Assembly: GCA_964652235.1 (NCBI GenBank)
Contig: CAZZDK010000032.1
Location: 1 to 15,184 of the forward strand
Length of the DNA: 15,184 bases
Source of the DNA: CAZZDK01 sp964652235
GTDB lineage: Bacteria; Pseudomonadota; Alphaproteobacteria; UBA9219
Direction: 5' to 3'
The notes under the pieces were generated by a model. That model was not told where the DNA came from, did no database searches, and saw nothing but the letters and a program-made list of their open reading frames with translations. Below are positions 1 to 6,146 of the stretch, one piece after another. Numbering within the stretch: the first letter of the stretch is position 1; the number at the start of each line of letters is the position of its first letter. The translations under genes were made by a program, and so were the position numbers.

Positions 1-82
1 CTTCGAGCATCTTGGACAGCTCGGCCGCTTCGATGACGGTCAGAGCCGAAAGCTCTTCAACGATTTTTTCCAACTTCGACAT
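1..82 (-). CDS. rplL: Ribosomal protein L7/L12, N-terminal fragment
   Basis: The gene runs off the left edge of the window, and only the first 27 codons are present. The visible N-terminus begins MSKLEKIVEELSALTVIEAA, the typical dimerisation domain that anchors L7/L12 to L10 on the ribosomal stalk. The start is supported by a strong AAGGAG ribosome binding site 7 nt upstream. It lies 45 nt after rplJ on the same strand, the standard rplJ-rplL order. The stalk recruits translation factors and stimulates their GTPase activity. The C-terminal factor-binding domain lies outside the window. Confidence 0.95.
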   Translation of the reverse strand, partial: MSKLEKIVEELSALTVIEAAELSKMLE

Positions 83-127
83 TTTGTTTTCTCCTTGGTT
101 GCGTTTGGTTTGTTGTCGGATTTCTTA

Positions 128-643
128 TTAAGCCGCCTGTTTCGAACGAGCGGATAGAACGCGGGCCAACTGGCCTGCGGGCGCCTGGACAACGCCCGCG
201 ATCTTCGTGGCCGGAGCCACAAGCAGACCCACGAGCTTGCCGCGCAGTTCGTCGAGCGAAGGCAACGAGGCCAAAGCCATTGCGCCCTTGGCGTCGAGAA
301 TCTGCTCGCCCAAAGCCGCCGCGATAAGCTTGAACTTGTCGTTTTTCTTGGCGAACTCCGCCGCGACCTTTGCCGCCGCGACGGGGTCTTTGGAATAGCA
401 AAGCGCCGTCGGGCCTTTCATGAAAGGCTCCAGGCCCTCCAAATGCGTGCCCTTAAGCGCCAGCTTGACGAGGGTGTTTTTCTCCACCTTCATCGTGACG
501 CCCGCGGCGCGCATCGCGCGGCGCAGCGCCAGCGTCTGATCGGCGGTCAGGCCCGTCTGCTGGACCACGACGACGAGATTGGCTTCCTTGACGGCGCCAA
601 GCCCTCCGACCTTTGTTTCTTTTTTCTTGCGATTTTCGCTCAT
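128..643 (-). CDS. rplJ: 50S ribosomal protein L10
   Basis: The 171-residue product is close to the usual bacterial L10 length. The N-terminal globular part (about 1–100) contains the L10-type stretches LRRAMRAAGVTMKVEKNTL (residues 41–59) and an FMKGPTALCYS segment. The alanine-rich C-terminal helix (about 130–171) is where L7/L12 dimers bind. L10 is the base of the ribosomal stalk, and in many bacteria it represses its own mRNA through the leader. The start is supported by GGAAGG about 6 nt upstream, and the stop is TAA. rplL follows after 45 nt. Unusually, the gene upstream on this DNA is on the opposite strand, so rplJL must have its own promoter rather than depending only on read-through from rplA. 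Confidence 0.97.
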   Translation of the reverse strand: MSENRKKKETKVGGLGAVKEANLVVVVQQTGLTADQTLALRRAMRAAGVTMKVEKNTLVKLALKGTHLEGLEPFMKGPTALCYSKDPVAAAKVAAEFAKKNDKFKLIAAALGEQILDAKGAMALASLPSLDELRGKLVGLLVAPATKIAGVVQAPAGQLARVLSARSKQAA

Positions 644-800
644 GTCGTTCCTTCCGTGTTTCTTGCCCCGCCATCATCCCAGACAAGCGAGACGCCCTGC
701 CCGGCGCGGCCCTACGGTCTATCCAAGTTTTTCGAAGGAAACGAAAAGCGCGTAAAACAAAGGGCGGTAGCCCAAAGCGCTTGCTTTCGAAACCGTCTAT
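644..800 (-). promoter_or_regulatory. Structured 5' leader of rplJ (L10-leader candidate)
   Basis: Reading the minus strand, AAGCGC (782–777) can pair with GCGCTT (751–746), enclosing GGGC (773–770) paired with GCCC (765–762). Next comes a second hairpin, TTTTCG/CGAAAA, at 729–734 and 742–747, whose arm overlaps the outer arm of the first stem, so the two compete. Autogenous control by L10 binding its leader is established in several bacteria. That this leader works so is inference from position and symmetry; I could not match the L10 kink-turn motif by eye. The interval 644–986 contains no convincing gene. Confidence 0.35.
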
Positions 801-986
801 GCTGGCGATTTTTAAGTCCTTCCGGACGCCCGCAGTCTTGGACAGCAGGCCCGCCTTGTAGGCCATTGCTCCCCCGAAAGCAAGCCGAAAATGTCCATAA
901 AAAGCAGCAACATAGTGTTTTTAAGCCTTCGTTAGCCTAAATCAGGTATATTTCTTTGTATTGATTAAAGAAATTTGAGAATTCCG

Positions 987-1649
987 ATGCCCAGGCGTCC
1001 GAACGGCTTTTATAATTCTCTGAAGAACTCCGCTGTCGTGGGGACGGCGGGGCTTGCCTTGTTCGGCGCCACGACTTTCGGCTCGCCCCAGAACGCCGAA
1101 GCCTTTGTGCCGACGGCGGCCGTCACGAGTTCGCACGTTCCGAACGAACCCCAAGAGCCGCCCCCGATCCCTGTCGAAGAAAAGAAAACCGAGGTGGCGG
1201 CGCCGACCGCGAAAGAGGCGCCGAGCGAAATGGAGACAGGTTTGGCAGGCGTTGGCCTTGCCGCAGATATCGCAACGCCGCCGATCATTGGCGGCGTAAC
1301 AGCGGGGGCGGGCGCGATCGGTCGTCTGGGCAAAGATTTATGGGAGGGAAAACCTCTCGGAGAATCCCTTGGCCGGTTTGGAGCGTCCCTCCCCGGTATC
1401 GCGGCCGGAACCCTCGGAGGCGGAGCCGCGGCGGACGCCACGAACCTCGTGGTTGGAGAAATCCTCGGCGCGGCTGGCGTTTCGGAAGATATGCACCCTC
1501 CCTCCAACCTCGGCACGCTCGGCGCGGCAGGCAAAGCCGCCGCAGAAACGCCGCCTACGCCTTCAGGCGAAGAAGGCGAAGGCCCCTCCCGTCCCCTGCG
1601 GACCAACATTGCGGGGTATGGAGGGGAAGAACCCTCGCCTCACCCGTGA
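987..1649 (+). CDS. Exported alanine/glycine/proline-rich hypothetical protein
   Basis: The product is 220 residues and I do not recognise the family. Residues 1–39 look like a Sec signal peptide: a basic N-terminus (MPRRPNGF), a hydrophobic stretch about 16–31 and a plausible cleavage after AEA (residues 37–39). The mature part starts with a Pro/Glu/Lys-rich linker (about 40–85), then a Gly/Ala-rich middle with alternating hydrophobic stretches (about 88–160), and ends in a Pro/Gly-rich, low-complexity tail. I chose the ATG at 987; a TTG 12 nt upstream in frame (975) has no better ribosome binding site. It stands alone on the plus strand between rplJ and rplA, ending about 10 nt before a strong bidirectional terminator. 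A periplasmic or envelope location is inferred from the signal; function is unknown. Confidence 0.7.
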   Translation: MPRRPNGFYNSLKNSAVVGTAGLALFGATTFGSPQNAEAFVPTAAVTSSHVPNEPQEPPPIPVEEKKTEVAAPTAKEAPSEMETGLAGVGLAADIATPPIIGGVTAGAGAIGRLGKDLWEGKPLGESLGRFGASLPGIAAGTLGGGAAADATNLVVGEILGAAGVSEDMHPPSNLGTLGAAGKAAAETPPTPSGEEGEGPSRPLRTNIAGYGGEEPSPHP

Positions 1650-1658
1650 TCTTCGCAT

Positions 1659-1693
1659 AAAAAACCCCGCCTTCTTGCGAAGGCGGGGTTTTT
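1659..1693. terminator. Bidirectional rho-independent terminator
   Basis: A perfect inverted repeat has the GC core CCCCGCCTTC (1665–1674) and GAAGGCGGGG (1679–1688) around a TTGC loop, flanked by A5 on the left and T5 on the right. Each strand therefore reads as a GC hairpin followed by a U run. It lies just after the stop of the exported-protein gene (plus strand) and just after the stop of rplA (minus strand), so it can end transcription from both sides. Confidence 0.93.
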
Positions 1694-1707
1694 GTTTGGC
1701 CAAATAA

Positions 1708-2415
1708 TTACGCGCTTTCGCTCAGCGTCGAAAGGTCCACCTTCACGCCCGGCCCCATCGTCGAAGAGACGGCCACGCGGTTGATGTAGGTGCCCTTCAC
1801 GCCCTGGGGCTTCGCTTTCGCGATCGCGGCGATAAAGGCGCGCGCGTTCTCGATGAGCTTGGCCTCGCTGAAGCTGACCTTGCCGATGCCCGCATGGACG
1901 ATGCCCGCCTTTTCGGCGCGGAACTCGATGGAACCGGCCTTGGCCGACTTCACCGCGTCCGCGACGTTCGGCGTGACGGTGCCGAGCTTCGGGTTCGGCA
2001 TCAGGCCGCGGGGACCGAGGATCTTGCCGAGGCGGCCGACCACGCCCATCATGTCCGGCGTGGCGATGACGCGTTCGAAATCCGAGAAACCGGCCATGAT
2101 CTTTTCCGCCAGATCGTCGCCGCCCACGATGTCGGCGCCCGCGGCCAGCGCCGCGTCGGCCTTGTCGCCCTTAGCGAACACCGCGACGCGAACGCTTTTG
2201 CCCGTGCCGTGCGGCAACTGAACCATGCCGCGAACGGCTTGGTCCGATTGCTTGACGTCGATGCCGAGGTTGATGGCGATCTCCAGCGACTCGTCGAACT
2301 TGCGCGCGGCGTCGGCCGCGTTTTTCTTTACGAGCTTCACGGCCTCGTCGAGCGCATAGAGCTTTTTGCGATCAACGTTGGGGAGGACTTTTTTGAACTT
2401 TTTTCCGTGTGTCAT
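1708..2415 (-). CDS. rplA: 50S ribosomal protein L1
   Basis: The product is 235 residues, the usual bacterial L1 length. L1 forms the mobile L1 stalk of the 50S subunit, binds 23S rRNA and helps move deacylated tRNA out of the E site; it also represses the L11 operon in E. coli. Visible family stretches include VRGMVQLPHGTGKSVRVAVF (residues 61–80) and GPRGLMPNPKLGTVTPNV. The start follows the rplK stop by only 4 nt, with a GGAG inside the end of rplK, so translation is probably coupled. Transcription ends at the shared terminator at 1659–1693, before rplJ. Confidence 0.97.
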   Translation of the reverse strand: MTHGKKFKKVLPNVDRKKLYALDEAVKLVKKNAADAARKFDESLEIAINLGIDVKQSDQAVRGMVQLPHGTGKSVRVAVFAKGDKADAALAAGADIVGGDDLAEKIMAGFSDFERVIATPDMMGVVGRLGKILGPRGLMPNPKLGTVTPNVADAVKSAKAGSIEFRAEKAGIVHAGIGKVSFSEAKLIENARAFIAAIAKAKPQGVKGTYINRVAVSSTMGPGVKVDLSTLSESA

Positions 2416-2419
2416 GTTC

Positions 2420-2848
2420 TTACTCCACCACCTGAAGGCCCATGGAACGCGCCGATCCGACGAGCATCTGCGCGGCGGCCTCGACGTCGTTGGCGTTCAT
2501 ATCCGTCATCTTTTCCTTCGCGATCTCGCGGATTTGCGCCATCGTGATCGTGCCGACCGTCTGCGCGCCCGTGGTCTTGGCGCCGCTGTCGATCTTGGCC
2601 GCCTTTTTGAGCCAATAGGTATTAGGCGGCTTTTTCGTGACGAAGGTAAAGGTGCGATCCGAAAAGGCCGTGATCACGACCGGGATCGGCATCCCTTTTT
2701 CCAGACCTTGCGTCTTCGCGTTGAACTGCTTGCAGAAGTCCATGATGTTCAGACCTCTTTGACCGAGCGCGGGTCCGACCGGCGGCGAAGGATTCGCGCT
2801 TCCGGCGGGAATCTGCAGCTTGATCGTGCCGATGATTTCCTTTGCCAT
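2420..2848 (-). CDS. rplK: 50S ribosomal protein L11
   Basis: The product is 142 residues, the usual L11 length. L11 sits with 23S rRNA at the GTPase-associated centre and is needed for stringent-response signalling by RelA. The N-terminal domain shows IPAGSANPSPPVGPALGQRG (residues 14–33) with the flexible proline-rich linker. The C-terminal rRNA-binding domain begins around residue 70 and contains TVGTITMAQIREIAKEKMTD. It is followed by rplA after 4 nt. The start has a GGAGGAGAG-type site just upstream. The 318-bp gap ahead of it carries a candidate promoter at 3044–3073, consistent with an rplKA unit separate from nusG. Confidence 0.97.
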   Translation of the reverse strand: MAKEIIGTIKLQIPAGSANPSPPVGPALGQRGLNIMDFCKQFNAKTQGLEKGMPIPVVITAFSDRTFTFVTKKPPNTYWLKKAAKIDSGAKTTGAQTVGTITMAQIREIAKEKMTDMNANDVEAAAQMLVGSARSMGLQVVE

Positions 2849-3043
2849 GTTTCTCTCCTCCGGCCTTGGGCCGGACGTTCGTTAAACCAAACGCCGCAAA
2901 GAGCCGCGCCAAGGCGCAACTTCCCGCAGCAACCGTTTTTGAAGGATTCTCATCCCCCTTTTCCCGTCTTTCTGACGGCGGCGTGGTCCGGCTCCCCAAG
3001 GGAACGTTTCGGGGAGAACCTCCCACACCTGTTCTTCACGAAC

Positions 3044-3073
3044 CTTATAGACGGGAAAAGGCGAGAAAGTAAA
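3044..3073 (-). promoter_or_regulatory. Candidate rplK-rplA promoter
   Basis: On the minus strand TTTACT (3073–3068) is followed after 18 nt by TATAAG (3049–3044), a fair sigma-70-type match. It would give a leader of about 190 nt before rplK. The rest of the 2849–3166 gap shows one small hairpin (CCGTC/GACGG at 2964–2968 and 2974–2978) and no convincing gene. Confidence 0.4.
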
Positions 3074-3103
3074 GCGCCTTCTCTTCTTAACCAAACTTCC
3101 TGT

Positions 3104-3133
3104 TTGCTTTCACGCCTGTTTTCTTTTTTAAAT
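3104..3133 (+). promoter_or_regulatory. Candidate promoter of the 113-residue membrane protein gene
   Basis: TTGCTT (3104–3109) and TTAAAT (3128–3133) are separated by 18 nt in a T-rich stretch 34 nt before the ATG at 3167. The match is modest and based on position and base composition only. Confidence 0.3.
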
Positions 3134-3166
3134 GAGAGGCTTCTGAAGAACCCCAAGGCCTTTTCC

Positions 3167-3508
3167 ATGAACCCCTTCGACCCCGTTTCCACCCTTGAAC
3201 ACCACCAACGCGCATGGCGCGGACTGGCTCGCGAGCAAATCTCTCGCGAATGGGACAAGGCCGCGAGAACAACCGTTTATCTTTCCGTGATCGGCGGCGC
3301 TCTCGCGACGGGCGGACTCGCGCTCGTGGATACTTTTGCGCCGACGCTGGCCCCTTCCCTCCTTGCGCCTTACGCTTTGGCCTTGGGGAGCTATGTTTTT
3401 TTCTCGACCCTTTACGCGACAGGACGCGCCTACTGCGCAACCCGCGCCATAAGGCGGCAAGCGAGAATAAGAATTCAAAAATTTGAACGCGCTTTTGTGC
3501 AGGCCTAG
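3167..3508 (+). CDS. Small two-helix membrane protein, unknown
   Basis: The product is 113 residues and I do not recognise the family. The N-terminal 34 residues are charged and probably helical, with HHQRAWRGLAREQISREWDK near the start. Two hydrophobic segments follow, at about residues 35–57 and 63–85, separated by a short TFAPT turn, then a strongly basic C-terminus (RAIRRQARIRIQKFER). The layout suggests a helical hairpin in the inner membrane with both ends in the cytoplasm. The ATG has a weak AAGG about 9 nt upstream. The gene lies on the opposite strand inside the nusG–rplK interval. Its TAG stop overlaps the nusG stop by 4 bp (CTAG). Function cannot be inferred from the translation-cluster location alone. 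Confidence 0.65.
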   Translation: MNPFDPVSTLEHHQRAWRGLAREQISREWDKAARTTVYLSVIGGALATGGLALVDTFAPTLAPSLLAPYALALGSYVFFSTLYATGRAYCATRAIRRQARIRIQKFERAFVQA

Positions 3509-4035
3509 ATTTTTTCGACCTGGCTGTATTCCAGCTCCACCGGCGTGGCCCGGCCGAAGATGGAAACGGCAACCTTGAGGCGCGATTTGCCCTCGTCCAC
3601 ATCTTCCACAACGCCCATAAAGGACGCGAAAGGTCCGTCGGCCACGCGCACCTGCTCGCCGACCTCGAAGGTGACGGACGGTTTGGGATGCTCGAAGCCT
3701 TCCTGAACCTGGTTGAGGATCCGCTGCGCTTCCTTTTCCGAAATAGGCGAAGGCTTGCTGCCCGCGCCGAGGAAACCCGTGACTTTGGCCGTGTTCTTGA
3801 CGAGATGCCAGCTTTCGTCGGTCATCTCCATCTTGATGAGAACGTAGCCGGGAATAAACTTGCGCTCGGCGTTGACTTTTTTGCCGCGCCGCATTTCCAC
3901 GACCTCTTCGGTCGGAACGAGAATTTCCGAAAAATAGTCCTCAAGGCCTTTTTTGATGGCAGTCTCGCGGATCGTCTGCGCGACCTTTTTTTCAAATCCG
4001 GAATAAACGTGAATGACGTACCAGCGATGTGACAT
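3505..4035 (-). CDS. nusG: Transcription termination/antitermination factor NusG
   Basis: The product is 176 residues, the normal NusG length. The N-terminal NGN domain (about 1–110), which binds the RNA polymerase clamp, starts WYVIHVYSGFEKKV and contains RKFIPGYVLIKMEM (residues 58–71). The C-terminal KOW domain (about 121–176) contains GPFASFMGVVEDVDEGKSRL and FGRATPVELEYSQVEK; it contacts Rho or ribosomal protein S10. The start has a strong AAAGGAG site, and secE ends 12 nt upstream, so the two are co-transcribed. The TAG stop lies in CTAG, shared with the convergent gene at 3167–3508. Confidence 0.98.
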   Translation of the reverse strand: MSHRWYVIHVYSGFEKKVAQTIRETAIKKGLEDYFSEILVPTEEVVEMRRGKKVNAERKFIPGYVLIKMEMTDESWHLVKNTAKVTGFLGAGSKPSPISEKEAQRILNQVQEGFEHPKPSVTFEVGEQVRVADGPFASFMGVVEDVDEGKSRLKVAVSIFGRATPVELEYSQVEKI

Positions 4036-4047
4036 AATCTCTCTCCT

Positions 4048-4239
4048 TTAGGAACTCATTCCAAGAATTTTACCCACCACGAACCCCAGCGCCGTATCAA
4101 CGAAAAGGAAAAAGATTCCGACGGCCAGCGCCATCACGACGATCATCATGGTGGTCATCGAGACCTCGCGCCGGGTCGGCCAGGTCACCTTGGCGATTTC
4201 TCGCTTCGTTTCCTCAAAAAACTCGACGATTTTTGCCAT
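4048..4239 (-). CDS. secE: Protein translocase subunit SecE
   Basis: The product is 63 residues, the short single-helix form of SecE found outside the enterobacteria. An amphipathic N-terminal helix with FFEETKREIAKVTWPTRREV (residues 7–26) leads into one transmembrane segment (about 28–50), the essential core that clamps SecY in the SecYEG channel. It starts 19 nt after the end of tRNA-Trp and precedes nusG by 12 nt; tRNA-Trp–secE–nusG is a widespread arrangement and suggests one transcript that is processed at the tRNA. Confidence 0.97.
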   Translation of the reverse strand: MAKIVEFFEETKREIAKVTWPTRREVSMTTMMIVVMALAVGIFFLFVDTALGFVVGKILGMSS

Positions 4240-4258
4240 TTTTCCGTCCTTTTCATCC

Positions 4259-4334
4259 TGGCAGGAGTGGAGGGGCTCGAACCCCCAGCCCCCGGTTTTG
4301 GAGACCGGTGCTCTACCAATTGAGCTACACTCCT
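4259..4334 (-). tRNA. tRNA-Trp (anticodon CCA)
   Basis: The 76-nt cloverleaf has a 7-bp acceptor stem (AGGAGTG with CACTCCT) and an anticodon stem CCGGT/ACCGG around loop CTCCAAA. The T loop is TTCGAGC closed by GGGGG/CCCCT-type pairing, the discriminator is G, and the 3' CCA is encoded. Anticodon CCA reads UGG. It lies immediately upstream of secE, as in many bacteria. Confidence 0.97.
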
Positions 4335-4380
4335 AAACTTCAAAGCGAGCGGGCGCATGAACCCGAACCCACAATTCGCC

Positions 4381-4401
4381 GTCCGGCGGACCGCGCCGGA
4401 C
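4381..4401. repeat. GC-rich hairpin upstream of tRNA-Trp
   Basis: A perfect 8-bp inverted repeat, GTCCGGCG and CGCCGGAC, encloses GACCG. No U run follows on either strand, so it is not an obvious intrinsic terminator. It sits 46 bp upstream of tRNA-Trp and may insulate the two divergent tRNA genes. Confidence 0.5.
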
Positions 4402-4485
4402 GAAGCTTAACGTCTTGTAGGGAATAGGGCCTTTTAGCCGATTGCGCCGCCCAAATCCAGAGAAAAATGGCTGATAGGAATTTGC

Positions 4486-4516
4486 CCCTTCCCCCCCCCC
4501 GCCCCCCCCGCCCGCC
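4486..4516. repeat. Poly-C low-complexity tract
   Basis: Ten consecutive C (4491–4500), a G, eight C (4502–4509), then G-CCC-G-CC. It lies in the divergent gap between tRNA-Trp and tRNA-Gly, about 12 bp before the candidate tRNA-Gly promoter. The run is prone to replication slippage and to sequencing error. I see no gene across it. Confidence 0.9.
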
Positions 4517-4526
4517 AAGTCTTCTC

Positions 4527-4555
4527 CTTGCCTCCACAAAAATCTGTGATAAAAC
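4527..4555 (+). promoter_or_regulatory. Candidate tRNA-Gly promoter
   Basis: CTTGCCT (4527–4533) resembles the CTTGAC-type −35 common in alphaproteobacteria. TAAAAC (4550–4555) lies 16 nt further on and is preceded by TGTGA. The tRNA begins 9 nt later, the spacing expected for a stable-RNA promoter. Confidence 0.45.
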
Positions 4556-4564
4556 AAGCCGTGC

Positions 4565-4638
4565 GCGGGTGTAGCTTAGTGGTAAAGCTCCAGCCTTCCA
4601 AGCTGGCTATGTGGGTTCGATTCCCATCACCCGCTCCA
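4565..4638 (+). tRNA. tRNA-Gly (anticodon TCC)
   Basis: The 74-nt cloverleaf has acceptor stem GCGGGTG/CACCCGC, anticodon stem CCAGC/GCTGG with loop CTTCCAA (anticodon TCC, reading GGA), T loop TTCGATT, discriminator T and an encoded 3' CCA. The U discriminator agrees with glycine identity. The next gene starts 20 bp downstream. Confidence 0.97.
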
Positions 4639-4658
4639 TCTCTGCCTTGGGGTTTCCT

Positions 4659-5519
4659 ATGAAGACTTTTCCGACCGCCCTTGTCCTCTCGGCTTTTCTT
4701 TCGTTGGCGCTTGTCGGCGCAGCGGGCGCCGGGGTTCTTTTGCCCGAAGATACCGACAAGAGCACGGGCAATCTCGGTCTTCTCCCTCTGGAAACGCCGC
4801 AGCCGGAGGCCGAGCCTGCAAAGCCTGCGGCCAAAACGGCCCCGACGCCTTCCAAGACGACCACCATCACGCCGGGGGGAACGGTCGCCAAACCGCCGCC
4901 TTCCGCTTTGGAAAAATTGCTCGCGGACAAGATCATGAAGGGTAAACTTCTTGAAGACGCGAAACCCTTGACGCCTTTCCAACTCCAGATGCAGGAATAC
5001 AACGAGCAAAAACGCAAGGAATTCGAGGTCGAGCCGACCATTCTAGACGAAGTCAATATACCCGTTCCCGATTTTTCCAAGGACGAAAGCGTCAAATCCG
5101 CGCTTCTCGTCGCCGTCTCGCAGGCCTACACGTGGGGTCCGATGGAGGCCAAGATCATCAAGAAAAGCTTCGGCTACGAAGCGGAAGAGATCGCGCAAAA
5201 ATGCCAGATTCGTTTCACCGTCCTGCTCGGCACGGTTAAGGAAAAATACCGTTTTTCCACGACGATGTTCGCGGGCGAGCAAAAAAGCGTACCGTATGAC
5301 GAAAATCTTCTCTCCGTGTCGCTCCAGCCCCACGCCGTCTGCATGAAGCCGGAAACGCTGCCGCGAGGCGGCCTGATTCTCAGGCGCGTGGGGGACAACC
5401 TGCTTTCGACCTATCTCGTCAAGAAAGCCGAATGCCTGGTGCCCGCGAATACGCCGTCGCCGACGTCTCTTGAAGTGCGTTACCAGGGCGACGGGAAAGC
5501 AGGCTGCGTGTTTAACTAA
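4659..5519 (+). CDS. Secreted/periplasmic hypothetical protein with four cysteines
   Basis: The product is 286 residues and I do not recognise the family. Residues 1–24 form a clear signal peptide (basic MKT, hydrophobic core, cleavage near AAGA). A low-complexity Pro/Ala/Thr/Lys linker (about 45–82) follows, then a folded region from about 83 to the end. Cysteines at 182, 228, 259 and 283 are all in the folded half, compatible with two disulfides in the periplasm. I chose the ATG at 4659. An in-frame ATG at 4611 lies inside tRNA-Gly and would put 16 residues ahead of the signal peptide. The gene begins 20 bp after the tRNA and may be read from the same promoter. Its TAA overlaps the grxD stop by 4 bp (CTAA). 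Confidence 0.75.
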   Translation: MKTFPTALVLSAFLSLALVGAAGAGVLLPEDTDKSTGNLGLLPLETPQPEAEPAKPAAKTAPTPSKTTTITPGGTVAKPPPSALEKLLADKIMKGKLLEDAKPLTPFQLQMQEYNEQKRKEFEVEPTILDEVNIPVPDFSKDESVKSALLVAVSQAYTWGPMEAKIIKKSFGYEAEEIAQKCQIRFTVLLGTVKEKYRFSTTMFAGEQKSVPYDENLLSVSLQPHAVCMKPETLPRGGLILRRVGDNLLSTYLVKKAECLVPANTPSPTSLEVRYQGDGKAGCVFN

Positions 5520-5869
5520 ACGGCTCCGCTACGTTCCAAAAGCGCCCGGAGTTCGCCCGTCTCCAGCATTTGCCGCATGACGTCGTTGCCGCCGATGAAC
5601 TGGCCGCGCACGAAAAGCTGCGGCAGGGTCGGCCAGTTGGAAAAATCCTTAATGGCAAGGCGCACGCTCGGATCCGCCGTCGCGTCGATGCTTTTATAGC
5701 GCGCGCCGAGAAGCTCCAGAATCTGAACCGCCTGCGCCGACGGCCCGCACAGGGGAAAAACAGGCGTGCCGTTCATAAACAGGACGACAAGATCGGAATC
5801 CACCTCGGCCTGGATGCGGTCCAGGACGCTGGGATCGATGAGACGCTGGGTTCTTTCGTCAACCGACAT
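5516..5869 (-). CDS. grxD: Monothiol glutaredoxin (Grx4/GrxD family), variant CGPS site
   Basis: The product is 117 residues, typical for bacterial monothiol glutaredoxins, which carry [2Fe-2S] clusters with glutathione and pass them to targets, often with BolA. Family marks are FMNGTPVFPLCGPS (residues 31–44), the cis-proline segment WPTLPQLFVRGQFIGGNDVM (79–98) and the leucine-rich C-terminal helix. The active-site Cys is C41. Two residues depart from the usual KGTP…CGFS pattern: Asn33 stands where the glutathione-contacting Lys is expected, and Pro43 replaces Phe. Both were checked on the reverse complement and need more than one base change each. I chose the ATG at 5869, giving the normal N-terminus. 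bolA ends 10 nt upstream, so the pair forms one transcript. Confidence 0.93.
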   Translation of the reverse strand: MSVDERTQRLIDPSVLDRIQAEVDSDLVVLFMNGTPVFPLCGPSAQAVQILELLGARYKSIDATADPSVRLAIKDFSNWPTLPQLFVRGQFIGGNDVMRQMLETGELRALLERSGAV

Positions 5870-5879
5870 GATCGCCTTT

Positions 5880-6122
5880 CTATCTCTTCCCGCGCGGCGG
5901 CGCGGTGGTAAGCGTGATGCCGCGCAACACGCCGCCGACGCGGCCTTGCAAAGCGGCGAACACCATCCGGTGCTGGTCCACGAGCGGCACGCCCACGAAC
6001 CCCTCGTATTCCACGCGCACGGCATAGTGATTACCGTCGCCGCGCAGGTCGTCGATGGCCACGCGCGCGCCGGGCATGGCTTCATCGACGAGCTTTAGAA
6101 TTTCCTCAGCCTGCATGGACAT
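5880..6122 (-). CDS. bolA: BolA/IbaG family protein
   Basis: The product is 80 residues, matching the short BolA-like proteins that form [2Fe-2S]-bridged heterodimers with monothiol glutaredoxins. Visible family features are the N-terminal helix (about 2–16), GDGNHYAVRV (residues 28–37, with His32), and the VDQHRMVFAALQGRVGG helix-turn (48–64, with His51), ending LTTAPP. It directly precedes grxD with a 10-nt gap, the conserved alphaproteobacterial bolA-grxD order. A role in Fe-S or iron homeostasis in the cytoplasm follows from the family. A second ATG two codons in (6116) is also possible. Normally this gene lies just after purL; here about 1.8 kb intervenes. Confidence 0.94.
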   Translation of the reverse strand: MSMQAEEILKLVDEAMPGARVAIDDLRGDGNHYAVRVEYEGFVGVPLVDQHRMVFAALQGRVGGVLRGITLTTAPPRGKR

Positions 6123-6146
6123 GAAAACGAACCGTTCCTCCGCCCC

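Noticed and set aside
453..866. A 137-codon minus-strand frame starting MAYKAGLLSKTAG
   Set aside because: Its first part lies in the rplJ leader and the rest overlaps rplJ out of frame, with Arg/Gly-rich composition. A short leader peptide cannot be excluded but has no support.
2366..3166. Extension of the 113-residue membrane protein upstream to 2366, giving 380 residues
   Set aside because: The added part is antisense to rplK and its leader, is low-complexity in the His/Arg/Asp sense, and the natural start is the ATG at 3167 after a candidate promoter.
4381..4401. Hairpin as an intrinsic terminator between the two tRNAs
   Set aside because: The stem is strong but no U run follows on either strand.
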